DNA from: JAGTRP01 sp035255045
GTDB taxonomy: Bacteria > Pseudomonadota > Gammaproteobacteria > Burkholderiales > Rhodocyclaceae
Direction of reading: 5' to 3'
NCBI GenBank assembly: GCA_035255045.1
Contig: DATFAA010000067.1
Coordinates: 1-28,788, forward strand
Length of the DNA: 28,788 nt
The notes under the pieces are model-generated. The model made no database searches, had not been told where the DNA came from, and worked only from the letters and a program-made list of their open reading frames with translations. Within the stretch, counting starts at the first letter, position 1, and every line of letters begins with the position of its first letter. Made by a program: the position numbers and the translations under genes. Positions 22,700 through 28,788 of this stretch are shown one piece after another.

Positions 22700-23535
22700 G
22701 CTTCACGGCCCTGGTGGATGCCGGGACCCTGGCCCGGCACTTGGACGATCCCGCCTGGCGGATATTCGATGTCCGCCACCAGCTGGCCGACACCGGCTAC
22801 GGCGAGGGGGCCTACAGCCAGGGGCACATGCCCGGCGCCTTTTTCCTCCACTGCGACCGGGATCTCTCCGGTCCGACCACCGGCAGCAACGGCCGCCATC
22901 CCTTGCCTGACCCCGAAGTGCTGGCCGCCAAGCTGGCGGCCTGCGGCGTCGACGGGGCGACCCAGGTGGTGGTGTACGACGATTGCCAGGGCATGATCGC
23001 CGGCCGCCTGTGGTGGCTCCTGCGCTGGCTCGGGCACGACCGGGTGGCGGTGCTGGACGGCGGACTGCAGGCCTGGCTCGCCCTGGGCGGTGCCATGACC
23101 GCGGAAGTCTCCGTGGCGCAGCCGGCCCGCTTCGAAGCCAGGCCACGGGACTGGGTGGTGGACGCCCACAGCATCCTCACTCACGTGGAATCGTCCGCCA
23201 TGCGGGTGGTCGACGCCCGCAGCCCGGACCGCTTCCGGGGTGAGAACGAAACCATTGACCCGGTGGGCGGCCATATTCCCGGTGCCTACAACCGCTTCTT
23301 CAAGGACAACCTGGGTCCGGACGGGCGCTTCAAGCCGGCCGAGGCCCTGCGGGCCGAATGGCTGGCCTTCCTCGGCGATGCGGCGCCGGAGCAGGTGGTG
23401 CACCAGTGCGGCTCCGGGGTTTCCGCCTGCCACAACATCCTGGCCATGGAAGTGGCCGGGCTGCCCAGCCCCCGGCTCTACGCCGGGTCCTGGAGCGAGT
23501 GGTGCGCCGACCCGCAGCGGCCGGTGGCCCGCTGA
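22696..23535 (+). CDS. sseA: Sulfurtransferase, 3-mercaptopyruvate type (tandem rhodanese)
   Basis: This 279-residue protein has two rhodanese domains (about 1-135 and 150-275). The second holds the catalytic loop HQCGSGVSACHN, with Cys238 as the sulfur carrier. CGSGV(T/S)A marks 3-mercaptopyruvate sulfurtransferases, while true thiosulfate rhodaneses carry CRKGVT. The N-terminal domain has YDDCQGMIAGRLWWLLRW, typical of the inactive half. The start is GTG 22696, overlapping the STAS gene. The longer open frame from 22594 lies inside that gene and is not used. It ends 2 bases before the convergent queG stop. The symbol sseA is by family, not a confirmed orthologue. Confidence 0.87.
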   Translation: MSFTALVDAGTLARHLDDPAWRIFDVRHQLADTGYGEGAYSQGHMPGAFFLHCDRDLSGPTTGSNGRHPLPDPEVLAAKLAACGVDGATQVVVYDDCQGMIAGRLWWLLRWLGHDRVAVLDGGLQAWLALGGAMTAEVSVAQPARFEARPRDWVVDAHSILTHVESSAMRVVDARSPDRFRGENETIDPVGGHIPGAYNRFFKDNLGPDGRFKPAEALRAEWLAFLGDAAPEQVVHQCGSGVSACHNILAMEVAGLPSPRLYAGSWSEWCADPQRPVAR

Positions 23536-23537
23536 CC

Positions 23538-24596
23538 TCAGCCGAGCTGTCGGGCCAGGGCCCAGGCCACATGCTCCCGCACCAGGGCTGACGGATCGTC
23601 GGCCCTTTTCCTGAGTGCTTCCGCCGCCTCTGCCGAGGGCGGCGCGTTGCCGAGGGCCACGGCAATATTGCGCAGCCAGCGCTCATGGCCGATGCGGCGG
23701 ATGGGGCTGCCCGCCAGCCGCTCGTTGAATTCCGCCTCGCTCCAGGCGAAAAGGTCGATCAGATTGGCGGCGTCCAGGCCGTTGCGCACCCCGAAATCCG
23801 GGTCGCCCAGGCGAGCGAAGCGGTTCCAGGGGCAGCAGAGCTGGCAGTCGTCGCAGCCGTAGATGCGGTTGCCGAGGAGGGGGCGCAGTTCCTCCGGGAT
23901 CGGACCGGCCAGCTCGATGGTCAGGTAGGAGATGCAGCGCCGGGCGTCCATCTGGTAGGGGGCGACGATGGCGCCGGTAGGGCAGGCCTCGATGCAGGCG
24001 GTGCAGTTGCCGCAGTGGTCCTCGATCGGTGGGTCCGGTGGCAGGGGCAGGTCGGTGTAGATGTCGCCGATGAAGCGCCAGGAGCCTTCCCGCGAGAGGA
24101 GGAGGGTGTGCTTGCCTCGCCAGCCGAGGCCGGCCTGGCTGGCGAATTCCACTTCCATGACCGGGGCGGAGTCGGAGAAGACCCGGTAGCCGAAGGGGCC
24201 GATGGTGTCGGCGATGGCCTGGGCCAGCTTCTGCAGCCGGTTGCGCACCACCTTGTGGTAGTCCCGCCCCAGAGCGTAGCGGGAGACATAGGCCCGGCGC
24301 CCATCGGCCAGGGTCGAGGCGGCGTCCGCGGCGGCCGGCAGGTAGTCGATGGTGGCCGAAACCACGGTCAGGGTCCCGGGCACCAGGGCTTGGGGGTCGC
24401 TGCGCAAAGGAGCGTGGCGGGCCATATAATCCATGTCCCCGTGGCGGCCCTGGGCCAGCCACTGCTGGAGCCGGGGTGCGGCGGCGCTGACGTCGCCCCT
24501 GGAAATGCCGATGGCGGCGAATCCCAGGCCGCTGCCCAGGGCCTTGATCTGTTCCGCCAGGGCCGAGTAATCGATAGTGGAGTTGCGATCGTGCAT
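23538..24596 (-). CDS. queG: Epoxyqueuosine reductase
   Basis: QueG reduces epoxyqueuosine to queuosine at wobble position 34 of certain tRNAs, using cobalamin and two [4Fe-4S] clusters. It has 352 residues. Cluster cysteines are in HCGNCTACIEACPTG (C195, C198, C201, C205) and CDDCQLCCPWN (C248, C251, C254, C255). Upstream, YVSRYALGRDYHKVVRNRL and FSDSAPVMEVEFASQAGLGW RGKHT are diagnostic. A C-terminal helical repeat (HEAT-like) follows from about residue 290. The start ATG 24596 gives the usual length, and the longer frame beyond it overlaps tsaE. In E. coli queG is also divergent from the tsaE-amidase group, with nnr between, and nnr is absent here. Confidence 0.95.
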   Translation of the reverse strand: MHDRNSTIDYSALAEQIKALGSGLGFAAIGISRGDVSAAAPRLQQWLAQGRHGDMDYMARHAPLRSDPQALVPGTLTVVSATIDYLPAAADAASTLADGRRAYVSRYALGRDYHKVVRNRLQKLAQAIADTIGPFGYRVFSDSAPVMEVEFASQAGLGWRGKHTLLLSREGSWRFIGDIYTDLPLPPDPPIEDHCGNCTACIEACPTGAIVAPYQMDARRCISYLTIELAGPIPEELRPLLGNRIYGCDDCQLCCPWNRFARLGDPDFGVRNGLDAANLIDLFAWSEAEFNERLAGSPIRRIGHERWLRNIAVALGNAPPSAEAAEALRKRADDPSALVREHVAWALARQLG

Positions 24597-25106
24597 CAGC
24601 CTGATGTTACCGCCGTTTTCGACCTGCCGGACGAGGCCGCCACCCAGCGCCTGGGGCAGATCCTGGCGCCCCTGCTCAAGCCGGGCATGGTCATTCACCT
24701 GGAAGGCGATCTGGGGGCGGGCAAGACCACCCTGGTCCGGGCCCTGTTGCGGGCCCTCGGCCACACCGGGCCGGTGAAAAGTCCGACGTACTCTCTGGTT
24801 GAAGTTTACGCGGTTTCGAGTTTATACTTGTATCACTTTGATTTTTATCGGTTTGAGTCGCCCGAGGAATTCCTCGATGCGGGCCTGGGTGAGTATTTTC
24901 ACGATGCTTCGATCTGCCTTGTCGAATGGCCTGAAAAAGCCCGCGGAGTCGCTCCGCCGGCCGATCTCTCCTGCCGCTTCGAGCATGCGGGCGATGGGCG
25001 CCGGGCTGAACTCATTCCCCATTCGGCGGCGGGGGAAGCATGCGTAAAGAGCCTGCTCTCCAACTTCCTCGACGGCGCCTCGTCCAGTTCGCCGGCGCGT
25101 CCCTGA
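24591..25106 (+). CDS. tsaE: tRNA threonylcarbamoyladenosine biosynthesis ATPase TsaE
   Basis: TsaE is the ATPase that drives the t6A37 tRNA modification complex TsaB-TsaD. The 171 residues have Walker A GDLGAGKTT (39-47), SPTYSLV (64-70), the conserved HFDFYR (82-87) and VEWPEKA (111-117). The start is GTG 24591 with GGAG at 24579-24582. Its codon touches the queG ATG on the other strand (GTGCAT, 24591-24596). The C-terminus is slightly long and its last 67 bases overlap the amidase gene. A 62-base stretch (about 24797-24858) is strikingly AT-rich. Confidence 0.93.
   Translation: MHQPDVTAVFDLPDEAATQRLGQILAPLLKPGMVIHLEGDLGAGKTTLVRALLRALGHTGPVKSPTYSLVEVYAVSSLYLYHFDFYRFESPEEFLDAGLGEYFHDASICLVEWPEKARGVAPPADLSCRFEHAGDGRRAELIPHSAAGEACVKSLLSNFLDGASSSSPARP
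24799..24828 (+). promoter_or_regulatory. Possible internal promoter inside tsaE for the amidase
   Basis: TTGAAG (24799-24804, four of six) and TATACT (24823-24828, five of six) are separated by 18 bp in an AT-rich patch of a GC-rich gene. It faces the amidase, whose start is 212 bases downstream. The patch encodes conserved TsaE residues, so the composition could also be incidental. Confidence 0.3.
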
Positions 25107-26365
25107 TCCTGTCCCTCACCCGCCTGGCCGAGGCGGGGAATGCCCGGCTGCCGTCCATCCTGGCGGTGCGCATCTGGCCGGCGGCGGACTATACCCGGGT
25201 CACGCTGGAGCACGACGCTCCCCTTAAATTCAATTACTTCACCGTCGACAACCCCGACCGCCTGGTGGTGGATATCGAAGGGGTCGAATTCAACAGCGTG
25301 CTGGACAGCATCGCCAAAAAGGTGGAGGCCGACGACCCTTACATCAAGCTGCTGCGGGCCGGCCGCTTCAAGCCGGGGGTGGTGCGGCTGGTCATGGAGT
25401 TGAAGACCAAGGTCAATCCCCAGGTCTTCAACCTGAAGCCGGTGGGGGAGTACGGCCACCGACTGGTGCTGGACGTCTATCCGGTGGTGCCTCCCGACCC
25501 GCTTCTCGCCCTGCTGCAGGGCAAGGAGGAGGCGGTGGAGCCGGCCAAGCCGGAGGTCGAGCCCGTGCCGGCCGAAAGGAAACCGGAGACTCCCCTGGAA
25601 GCGCCGGAGGTCAAGACCGCCAAGAAATCCGGCAAGGCGGTGGTGGACCGCCTGGTGACCATCACCCTCGATCCCGGCCACGGCGGCGAGGACCCGGGCG
25701 CCATCGGCAAGGGCGGCACCCAGGAGAAGATGGTCACCCTGGCGGTGGCCCGCCGGGTCAAGGCCCGCCTGGACTCCGAGCCCAACATGCGGGCGGTGCT
25801 GACCCGGGATTCGGATTTCTTCGTGCCGCTCCACATGCGGGTCCAGAAGGCCCGGCGCATCCAGGCCGACCTCTTCGTCTCGGTCCATGCCGACGCCTGG
25901 ATCAAGCCGGACGCCCGGGGCTCCTCGGTCTTCGTGCTGTCGGAGCGGGGGGCGTCCAGCTCGGCGGCCCGCTGGCTGGCCCAGAAGGAGAACGAGGCCG
26001 ACCTGGTGGGGGGCGTCAATCTGGACGTCAAGGACCCTTTCCTGGCCCGCACCCTGCTGGATCTCTCCCAGACCGCCACCATCAACGACAGCCTCAAGCT
26101 CGGCAAGTACGTGCTTGGGGAGCTGGGGGGCATCAACACCCTTCACAAGGCCAGCGTGGAACAGGCCGGCTTTGCGGTGCTGAAGGCGCCGGACATCCCC
26201 TCCATCCTGATTGAGACGGCCTTCATCTCCAATCCCGAGGAAGAGCGCCGGCTCAACGATGACGCCTACCAGGACAAGCTGGCCGACGCCATCGTGCGCG
26301 GCATCCGCCAGTACTTCGCCAGGAATCCCCCGGCCCCCAAGGCCAAGATGGCCCGCCTGGGCTAG
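25040..26365 (+). CDS. amiC: N-acetylmuramoyl-L-alanine amidase, AMIN plus Amidase_3 (AmiB/AmiC type)
   Basis: This 441-residue periplasmic enzyme cleaves the peptide from muramic acid and splits septal peptidoglycan at cell division. The N-terminus has PRRRLVQFAGASLIL, a twin-arginine-like export signal. Next come an AMIN domain (about 38-148), a proline/glutamate-rich linker (about 160-200), and an Amidase_3 domain (205-430). Zinc ligands are His214 (DPGHGG), Glu229 and His283 (SVHADA), with catalytic Glu392 in IETAFISN. The segment WLAQKENEADLVGG...LLDLSQT matches the autoinhibitory helix that EnvC/NlpD-type activators displace. Synteny with tsaE resembles E. coli amiB, although the signal looks Tat-like as in AmiC. 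The start overlaps tsaE by 67 bases. Confidence 0.93.
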   Translation: MRKEPALQLPRRRLVQFAGASLILSLTRLAEAGNARLPSILAVRIWPAADYTRVTLEHDAPLKFNYFTVDNPDRLVVDIEGVEFNSVLDSIAKKVEADDPYIKLLRAGRFKPGVVRLVMELKTKVNPQVFNLKPVGEYGHRLVLDVYPVVPPDPLLALLQGKEEAVEPAKPEVEPVPAERKPETPLEAPEVKTAKKSGKAVVDRLVTITLDPGHGGEDPGAIGKGGTQEKMVTLAVARRVKARLDSEPNMRAVLTRDSDFFVPLHMRVQKARRIQADLFVSVHADAWIKPDARGSSVFVLSERGASSSAARWLAQKENEADLVGGVNLDVKDPFLARTLLDLSQTATINDSLKLGKYVLGELGGINTLHKASVEQAGFAVLKAPDIPSILIETAFISNPEEERRLNDDAYQDKLADAIVRGIRQYFARNPPAPKAKMARLG

Positions 26366-27414
26366 AAGAGTTCCACCTCGCCCTTGTGGATGGGCTTGGG
26401 CTGCATCCGGCCGCTTTCCACCAGGGCCTCGTAGGAGGCGACCCGGTTGCGGCCGTGGTGCTTGACGTAGTAGAGGGCCTCGTCGGCCCGGTCGATGACG
26501 TCCGAGGGAGTGTCCTGGGGCAGCAGCTGGCTGAAGCCGATGCTCACCGTCAGCTGGCCGACCTGGCTGAAGCTGCGGTTCTCGATGGTCTTGCGGAAGC
26601 GTTCCAGGGCATCGAAGGCGTCGCTGCGGCTGGCCGGCTGCAGGACGATGACGAATTCCTCGCCGCCGAAGCGGAAGAGCTGATCGTCGAAGCGGAAGGC
26701 ATCCTGCATGACCTGGGCCAGCACCACCAGCACCTCGTCGCCGATCAGGTGGCCGTGGTCGTCGTTGATGGCCTTGAAATGGTCGATGTCGCACACCGCC
26801 AGCCAGTGGTGGGCATGGTCGGCAGGTCCCTGGCGGCGGGCCGGGGAGGGCATGCGGGCGGCGTCGCTACTGTCATCCACCGCCGCCTGGCCGAGGAGGT
26901 CGAAGAGGTGCTTGTCGAAGGTCTTGCGGTTGGCCAGGCTGGTGAGGGTGTCGGTTTCGGCGTAATCCAGCAGGGCGATGTGGTTGCTGAAGAATTCCAC
27001 GAGCCCCATGAGCAGCAGCCGCAGGTCGGCGGGAAAATCGTCGGGCACGGTGACGTCGATCAGGTAGAGCAGATGCTCGTGCTGGGCCACCGGGAAGATC
27101 AGTCGGTTGGAGCCGTCCGGCAGGACATCGAGGACCACCGACATTTCCTGCTGGCAGCGCCGCATCAGCCCGTCCTGGGCCAGGGGGCGGCAGTGGCGGC
27201 GCTGGGGCAGGTAGGCGTTGCGGGAAAAGGTCCCGTTGGGGCCGAGGCCGGCGCAGTCGAAGATGATGGTCTTGCGGTCGCTGGCGAAGCAGCGGTAGAT
27301 GGTGAGGGCGGAAGGGTGGAAAAGATCCTGCATCGCCTCCACCATGGCGGCATTGATCTCCGTTCTGTCCCGCAGGGCGGAAGTGCGAACGATATGGCTG
27401 GTCAGACGCAGCAT
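26362..27414 (-). CDS. Diguanylate cyclase (GGDEF domain)
   Basis: This soluble, 350-residue protein has an N-terminal region (1-145) rich in hydrophobic residues but without clear transmembrane helices. It is not recognised by me and may be a GAF-like sensor. The GGDEF domain follows (about 150-340). Motifs present are DTLTSLANRKTF, DIDHFKAINDDHGH (209-222), the active site GGEEF (250-254), and the inhibitory I-site RFDD (R241 and D244, five residues upstream). All suggest an active, product-inhibited enzyme making c-di-GMP. An insertion of about 30 residues (176-203) before the catalytic core is unusual. The stop shares CTAG with the amidase stop. On the minus strand TATAAT (27467-27462) and GGAAG precede the ATG. 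Confidence 0.92.
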   Translation of the reverse strand: MLRLTSHIVRTSALRDRTEINAAMVEAMQDLFHPSALTIYRCFASDRKTIIFDCAGLGPNGTFSRNAYLPQRRHCRPLAQDGLMRRCQQEMSVVLDVLPDGSNRLIFPVAQHEHLLYLIDVTVPDDFPADLRLLLMGLVEFFSNHIALLDYAETDTLTSLANRKTFDKHLFDLLGQAAVDDSSDAARMPSPARRQGPADHAHHWLAVCDIDHFKAINDDHGHLIGDEVLVVLAQVMQDAFRFDDQLFRFGGEEFVIVLQPASRSDAFDALERFRKTIENRSFSQVGQLTVSIGFSQLLPQDTPSDVIDRADEALYYVKHHGRNRVASYEALVESGRMQPKPIHKGEVELF

Positions 27415-27461
27415 GGGGACTTCCGGAGGCAGGGAAAGGGAGGGGCGGGCAGAATCGGCGG

Positions 27462-27467
27462 ATTATA
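27462..27467 (-). promoter_or_regulatory. -10 element of the diguanylate cyclase gene
   Basis: A perfect TATAAT reads on the minus strand at 27467-27462, about 47 bases before the ATG. Transcription would start near 27455 and leave a leader of about 40 bases containing GGAAG. No convincing -35 is visible, so an activator may be needed. Confidence 0.45.
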
Positions 27468-27536
27468 GTCCCCCTTTGGCGCCCCCGGTGGGAACGGGTT
27501 TTGCGGCCTTCCCAAGCGCCCCGGGCCGGAGACCGT

Positions 27537-27542
27537 TATAAT
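27537..27542 (+). promoter_or_regulatory. -10 element of ribF
   Basis: A perfect TATAAT at 27537-27542 lies 22 bases before the ribF ATG, so the leader would be only about 16 bases and contains AGG at 27556-27558. No consensus -35 is seen. There is no room for an FMN riboswitch. Confidence 0.5.
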
Positions 27543-27564
27543 TCAACATTTTTTCAGGCCTCGC

Positions 27565-28485
27565 ATGCGGGTTTTTCGCGGCTATCACCGTCCGGTTCCG
27601 GCTCCGACCGTGCTCGCCATCGGCAATTTCGACGGCGTGCATCTCGGTCACGGTGCGCTCGTCCGTCGCCTGGTGCAGGCGGCGCGGCAGTATGCCGTGG
27701 TGCCCACGATCCTGACCTTCGAGCCCCATCCCCGGGAATTCTTTTCCCCCAAGTCGGCGCCGGCCCGCCTCACCACCCTGCGGGAAAAGCTTGAACTCCT
27801 GAACGAATGCGGTGCCGAGCAGGCCATGGTCTGCCGTTTCGACGCCGCCTTCGCCGCCCTGTCGGCGGAACAGTTCGTGGAGGAAGTGCTGGTGCGCGGC
27901 CTCCGGGTGCGCCACGTCATCATCGGCGACGATTTCCGCTTCGGCAAAGGGCGCAAGGGCGGTCTCGAGCTGCTGCGGATCGAGGGCGAGAAGCACGGCT
28001 TCGGGGTCGAAGCCATGGAGAGCGTCATCGTGGACGGCGAGCGGGTTTCCAGCTCCGGCGTCCGGGAGGCCCTGGCCGGCGGCGACATGGAGCGGGCGGC
28101 CCGGCTCCTGGGGCGGCCCTACGTCATCGACGGGCGGGTGGTCCATGGCGACAAGATCGGGCGCCAGATCGGCTTCTCCACCGCCAATATCCGCATCAAG
28201 CACAATCCGCTGCCCATGACCGGCGTCTTCGCCGTGGAAGTGGGCGGCCTCGGCGACCAGTCCCTGCCGGCGGTGGCCAATCTCGGCATCCGTCCCACCG
28301 TCAATGGCACCCGTCCCCTGCTTGAAGTCCATCTCTTCGACTTCGACCGGGACATCTACGGCGCCCACCTGTCGGTACGTTTCGTGCACAAGCTGCGGGA
28401 CGAGCAAAAATTTTCCAGTTTCGACGCCCTCAAGGCCCAGATCGCGCTGGACGCGCAGGCCGCCCGGGCTTATTTCAAGCGGTGA
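27565..28485 (+). CDS. ribF: Bifunctional riboflavin kinase/FAD synthetase
   Basis: This 306-residue enzyme phosphorylates riboflavin to FMN and adenylates it to FAD. The N-terminal nucleotidyltransferase has AIGNFDGVHLGH (18-29) and the later IIGDDFRFGKGRKG. The C-terminal kinase (about 182-304) has GRVVHGDKIGRQIGFSTAN. In most family members this motif reads GFPTAN; here the proline is serine, while the threonine and asparagine used for Mg2+ and ATP remain. It is followed closely by ileS (8 bases between), the arrangement found in many proteobacteria as ribF-ileS-lspA. Confidence 0.97.
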   Translation: MRVFRGYHRPVPAPTVLAIGNFDGVHLGHGALVRRLVQAARQYAVVPTILTFEPHPREFFSPKSAPARLTTLREKLELLNECGAEQAMVCRFDAAFAALSAEQFVEEVLVRGLRVRHVIIGDDFRFGKGRKGGLELLRIEGEKHGFGVEAMESVIVDGERVSSSGVREALAGGDMERAARLLGRPYVIDGRVVHGDKIGRQIGFSTANIRIKHNPLPMTGVFAVEVGGLGDQSLPAVANLGIRPTVNGTRPLLEVHLFDFDRDIYGAHLSVRFVHKLRDEQKFSSFDALKAQIALDAQAARAYFKR

Positions 28486-28493
28486 ACAAGACC

Positions 28494-28788
28494 ATGGCTG
28501 ATTACAAAGACACCCTTAACCTGCCCGATACCCCATTCCCCATGCGGGGCGACCTGCCCAAGCGGGAGCCCCTGTGGGTCAAGGAGTGGCAGGAGAAGAA
28601 GCTCTACCAGCGCATCCGCGAAGCCTGCAAGGGGCGCCCCCGCTTCACCCTCCACGACGGCCCTCCCTACGCCAACGGCGACATCCACATCGGCCACGCG
28701 GTCAACAAGATCCTCAAGGACATCATCGTCCGCTCCCGCACCCTGTCCGGCTTCGACGCCCCCTATGTGCCGGGCTGGGACTGCCACG
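28494..28788 (+). CDS. ileS: Isoleucyl-tRNA synthetase, N-terminal part (3' truncated)
   Basis: The first 98 codons of ileS run off the end of the window. The sequence begins MADYKDTLNLPDTPFPMRGDL, the usual start of proteobacterial IleRS, followed by FTLHDGPPYANGDIHIGHAVNK, the class I HIGH signature, and PYVPGWDCH. The enzyme charges tRNA-Ile. The ATG lies 8 bases after the ribF stop, and the pair is probably cotranscribed. AACAAG before the start is a poor ribosome site, so coupling to ribF is likely. Confidence 0.98.
   Translation, partial: MADYKDTLNLPDTPFPMRGDLPKREPLWVKEWQEKKLYQRIREACKGRPRFTLHDGPPYANGDIHIGHAVNKILKDIIVRSRTLSGFDAPYVPGWDCH

Noticed and set aside
27415..27564. FMN riboswitch before ribF
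   Set aside because: The -10 leaves only about 16 bases of leader, and none of the conserved riboswitch segments is visible.

Overview
This is a GC-rich chromosomal window (roughly two thirds G+C by eye) from a betaproteobacterium, most likely Rhodocyclales (Azospira/Dechloromonas/Azoarcus relatives). That assignment rests on protein style and gene order: ilvC-psd-pssA, rpsP-rimM-trmD-rplS, xseB-ispA-dxs followed by folE2, queG/tsaE/amidase, and ribF-ileS. No database comparison was possible. I see no rRNA, tRNA, insertion sequence, phage gene or CRISPR array. The region is densely packed core genome plus one metal-efflux locus.

Layout. 1-2169 (+): the end of ilvC, a double-hairpin terminator, then psd and pssA, the two steps of phosphatidylethanolamine synthesis. 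2132-4184 (-): a TctE/QseC-type sensor kinase and OmpR-type regulator, divergent from 4268-9719 (+), a three-gene RND efflux system (TolC-like channel, lipoprotein adaptor, heavy-metal-type pump) coupled by ATGA overlaps. The divergent gap holds a direct-repeat operator candidate. 9748-11458 (+): a small leucine-rich ORF and leuA, ending in a strong terminator. 11489-14177: a DUF2069 membrane protein (-) divergent from a YihY-family membrane protein (+) through a symmetric -10 element, then a large unknown protein (-) with PilZ-like signature residues. 14351-16294 (+): the ribosome/tRNA operon rpsP-rimM-trmD-rplS behind a good sigma70 promoter. 16364-20178 (-): xseB-ispA-dxs-folE2, sharing a bidirectional terminator with rplS. 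20288-23535 (+): a stand-alone Rieske oxygenase, an EamA transporter, a SpoIIAA-like STAS protein and a mercaptopyruvate-type sulfurtransferase. 23538-26365: queG (-) divergent from tsaE-amidase (+), with start codons that touch. 26362-27414 (-): a diguanylate cyclase. 27565-28788 (+): ribF and the start of ileS.

How the genes work together. Several cellular themes recur. tRNA anticodon-loop modification is represented by trmD, queG and tsaE, and FolE2 supplies the pterin precursor shared by folate and queuosine. Envelope synthesis is represented by psd, pssA, ispA, dxs and the amidase. Cyclic-di-GMP signalling has a GGDEF enzyme with an inhibitory site and a possible PilZ-like receptor. The metal-efflux system and its two-component regulator form the only clearly accessory module.

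I do not see an obvious new multi-gene system. The observations most worth testing are the possible leaderless leucine leader upstream of leuA, the symmetric divergent promoter at 11853-11859, the PilZ-like unknown protein, the repeat operator of the efflux locus, and the lone Rieske oxygenase next to the isoprenoid operon.
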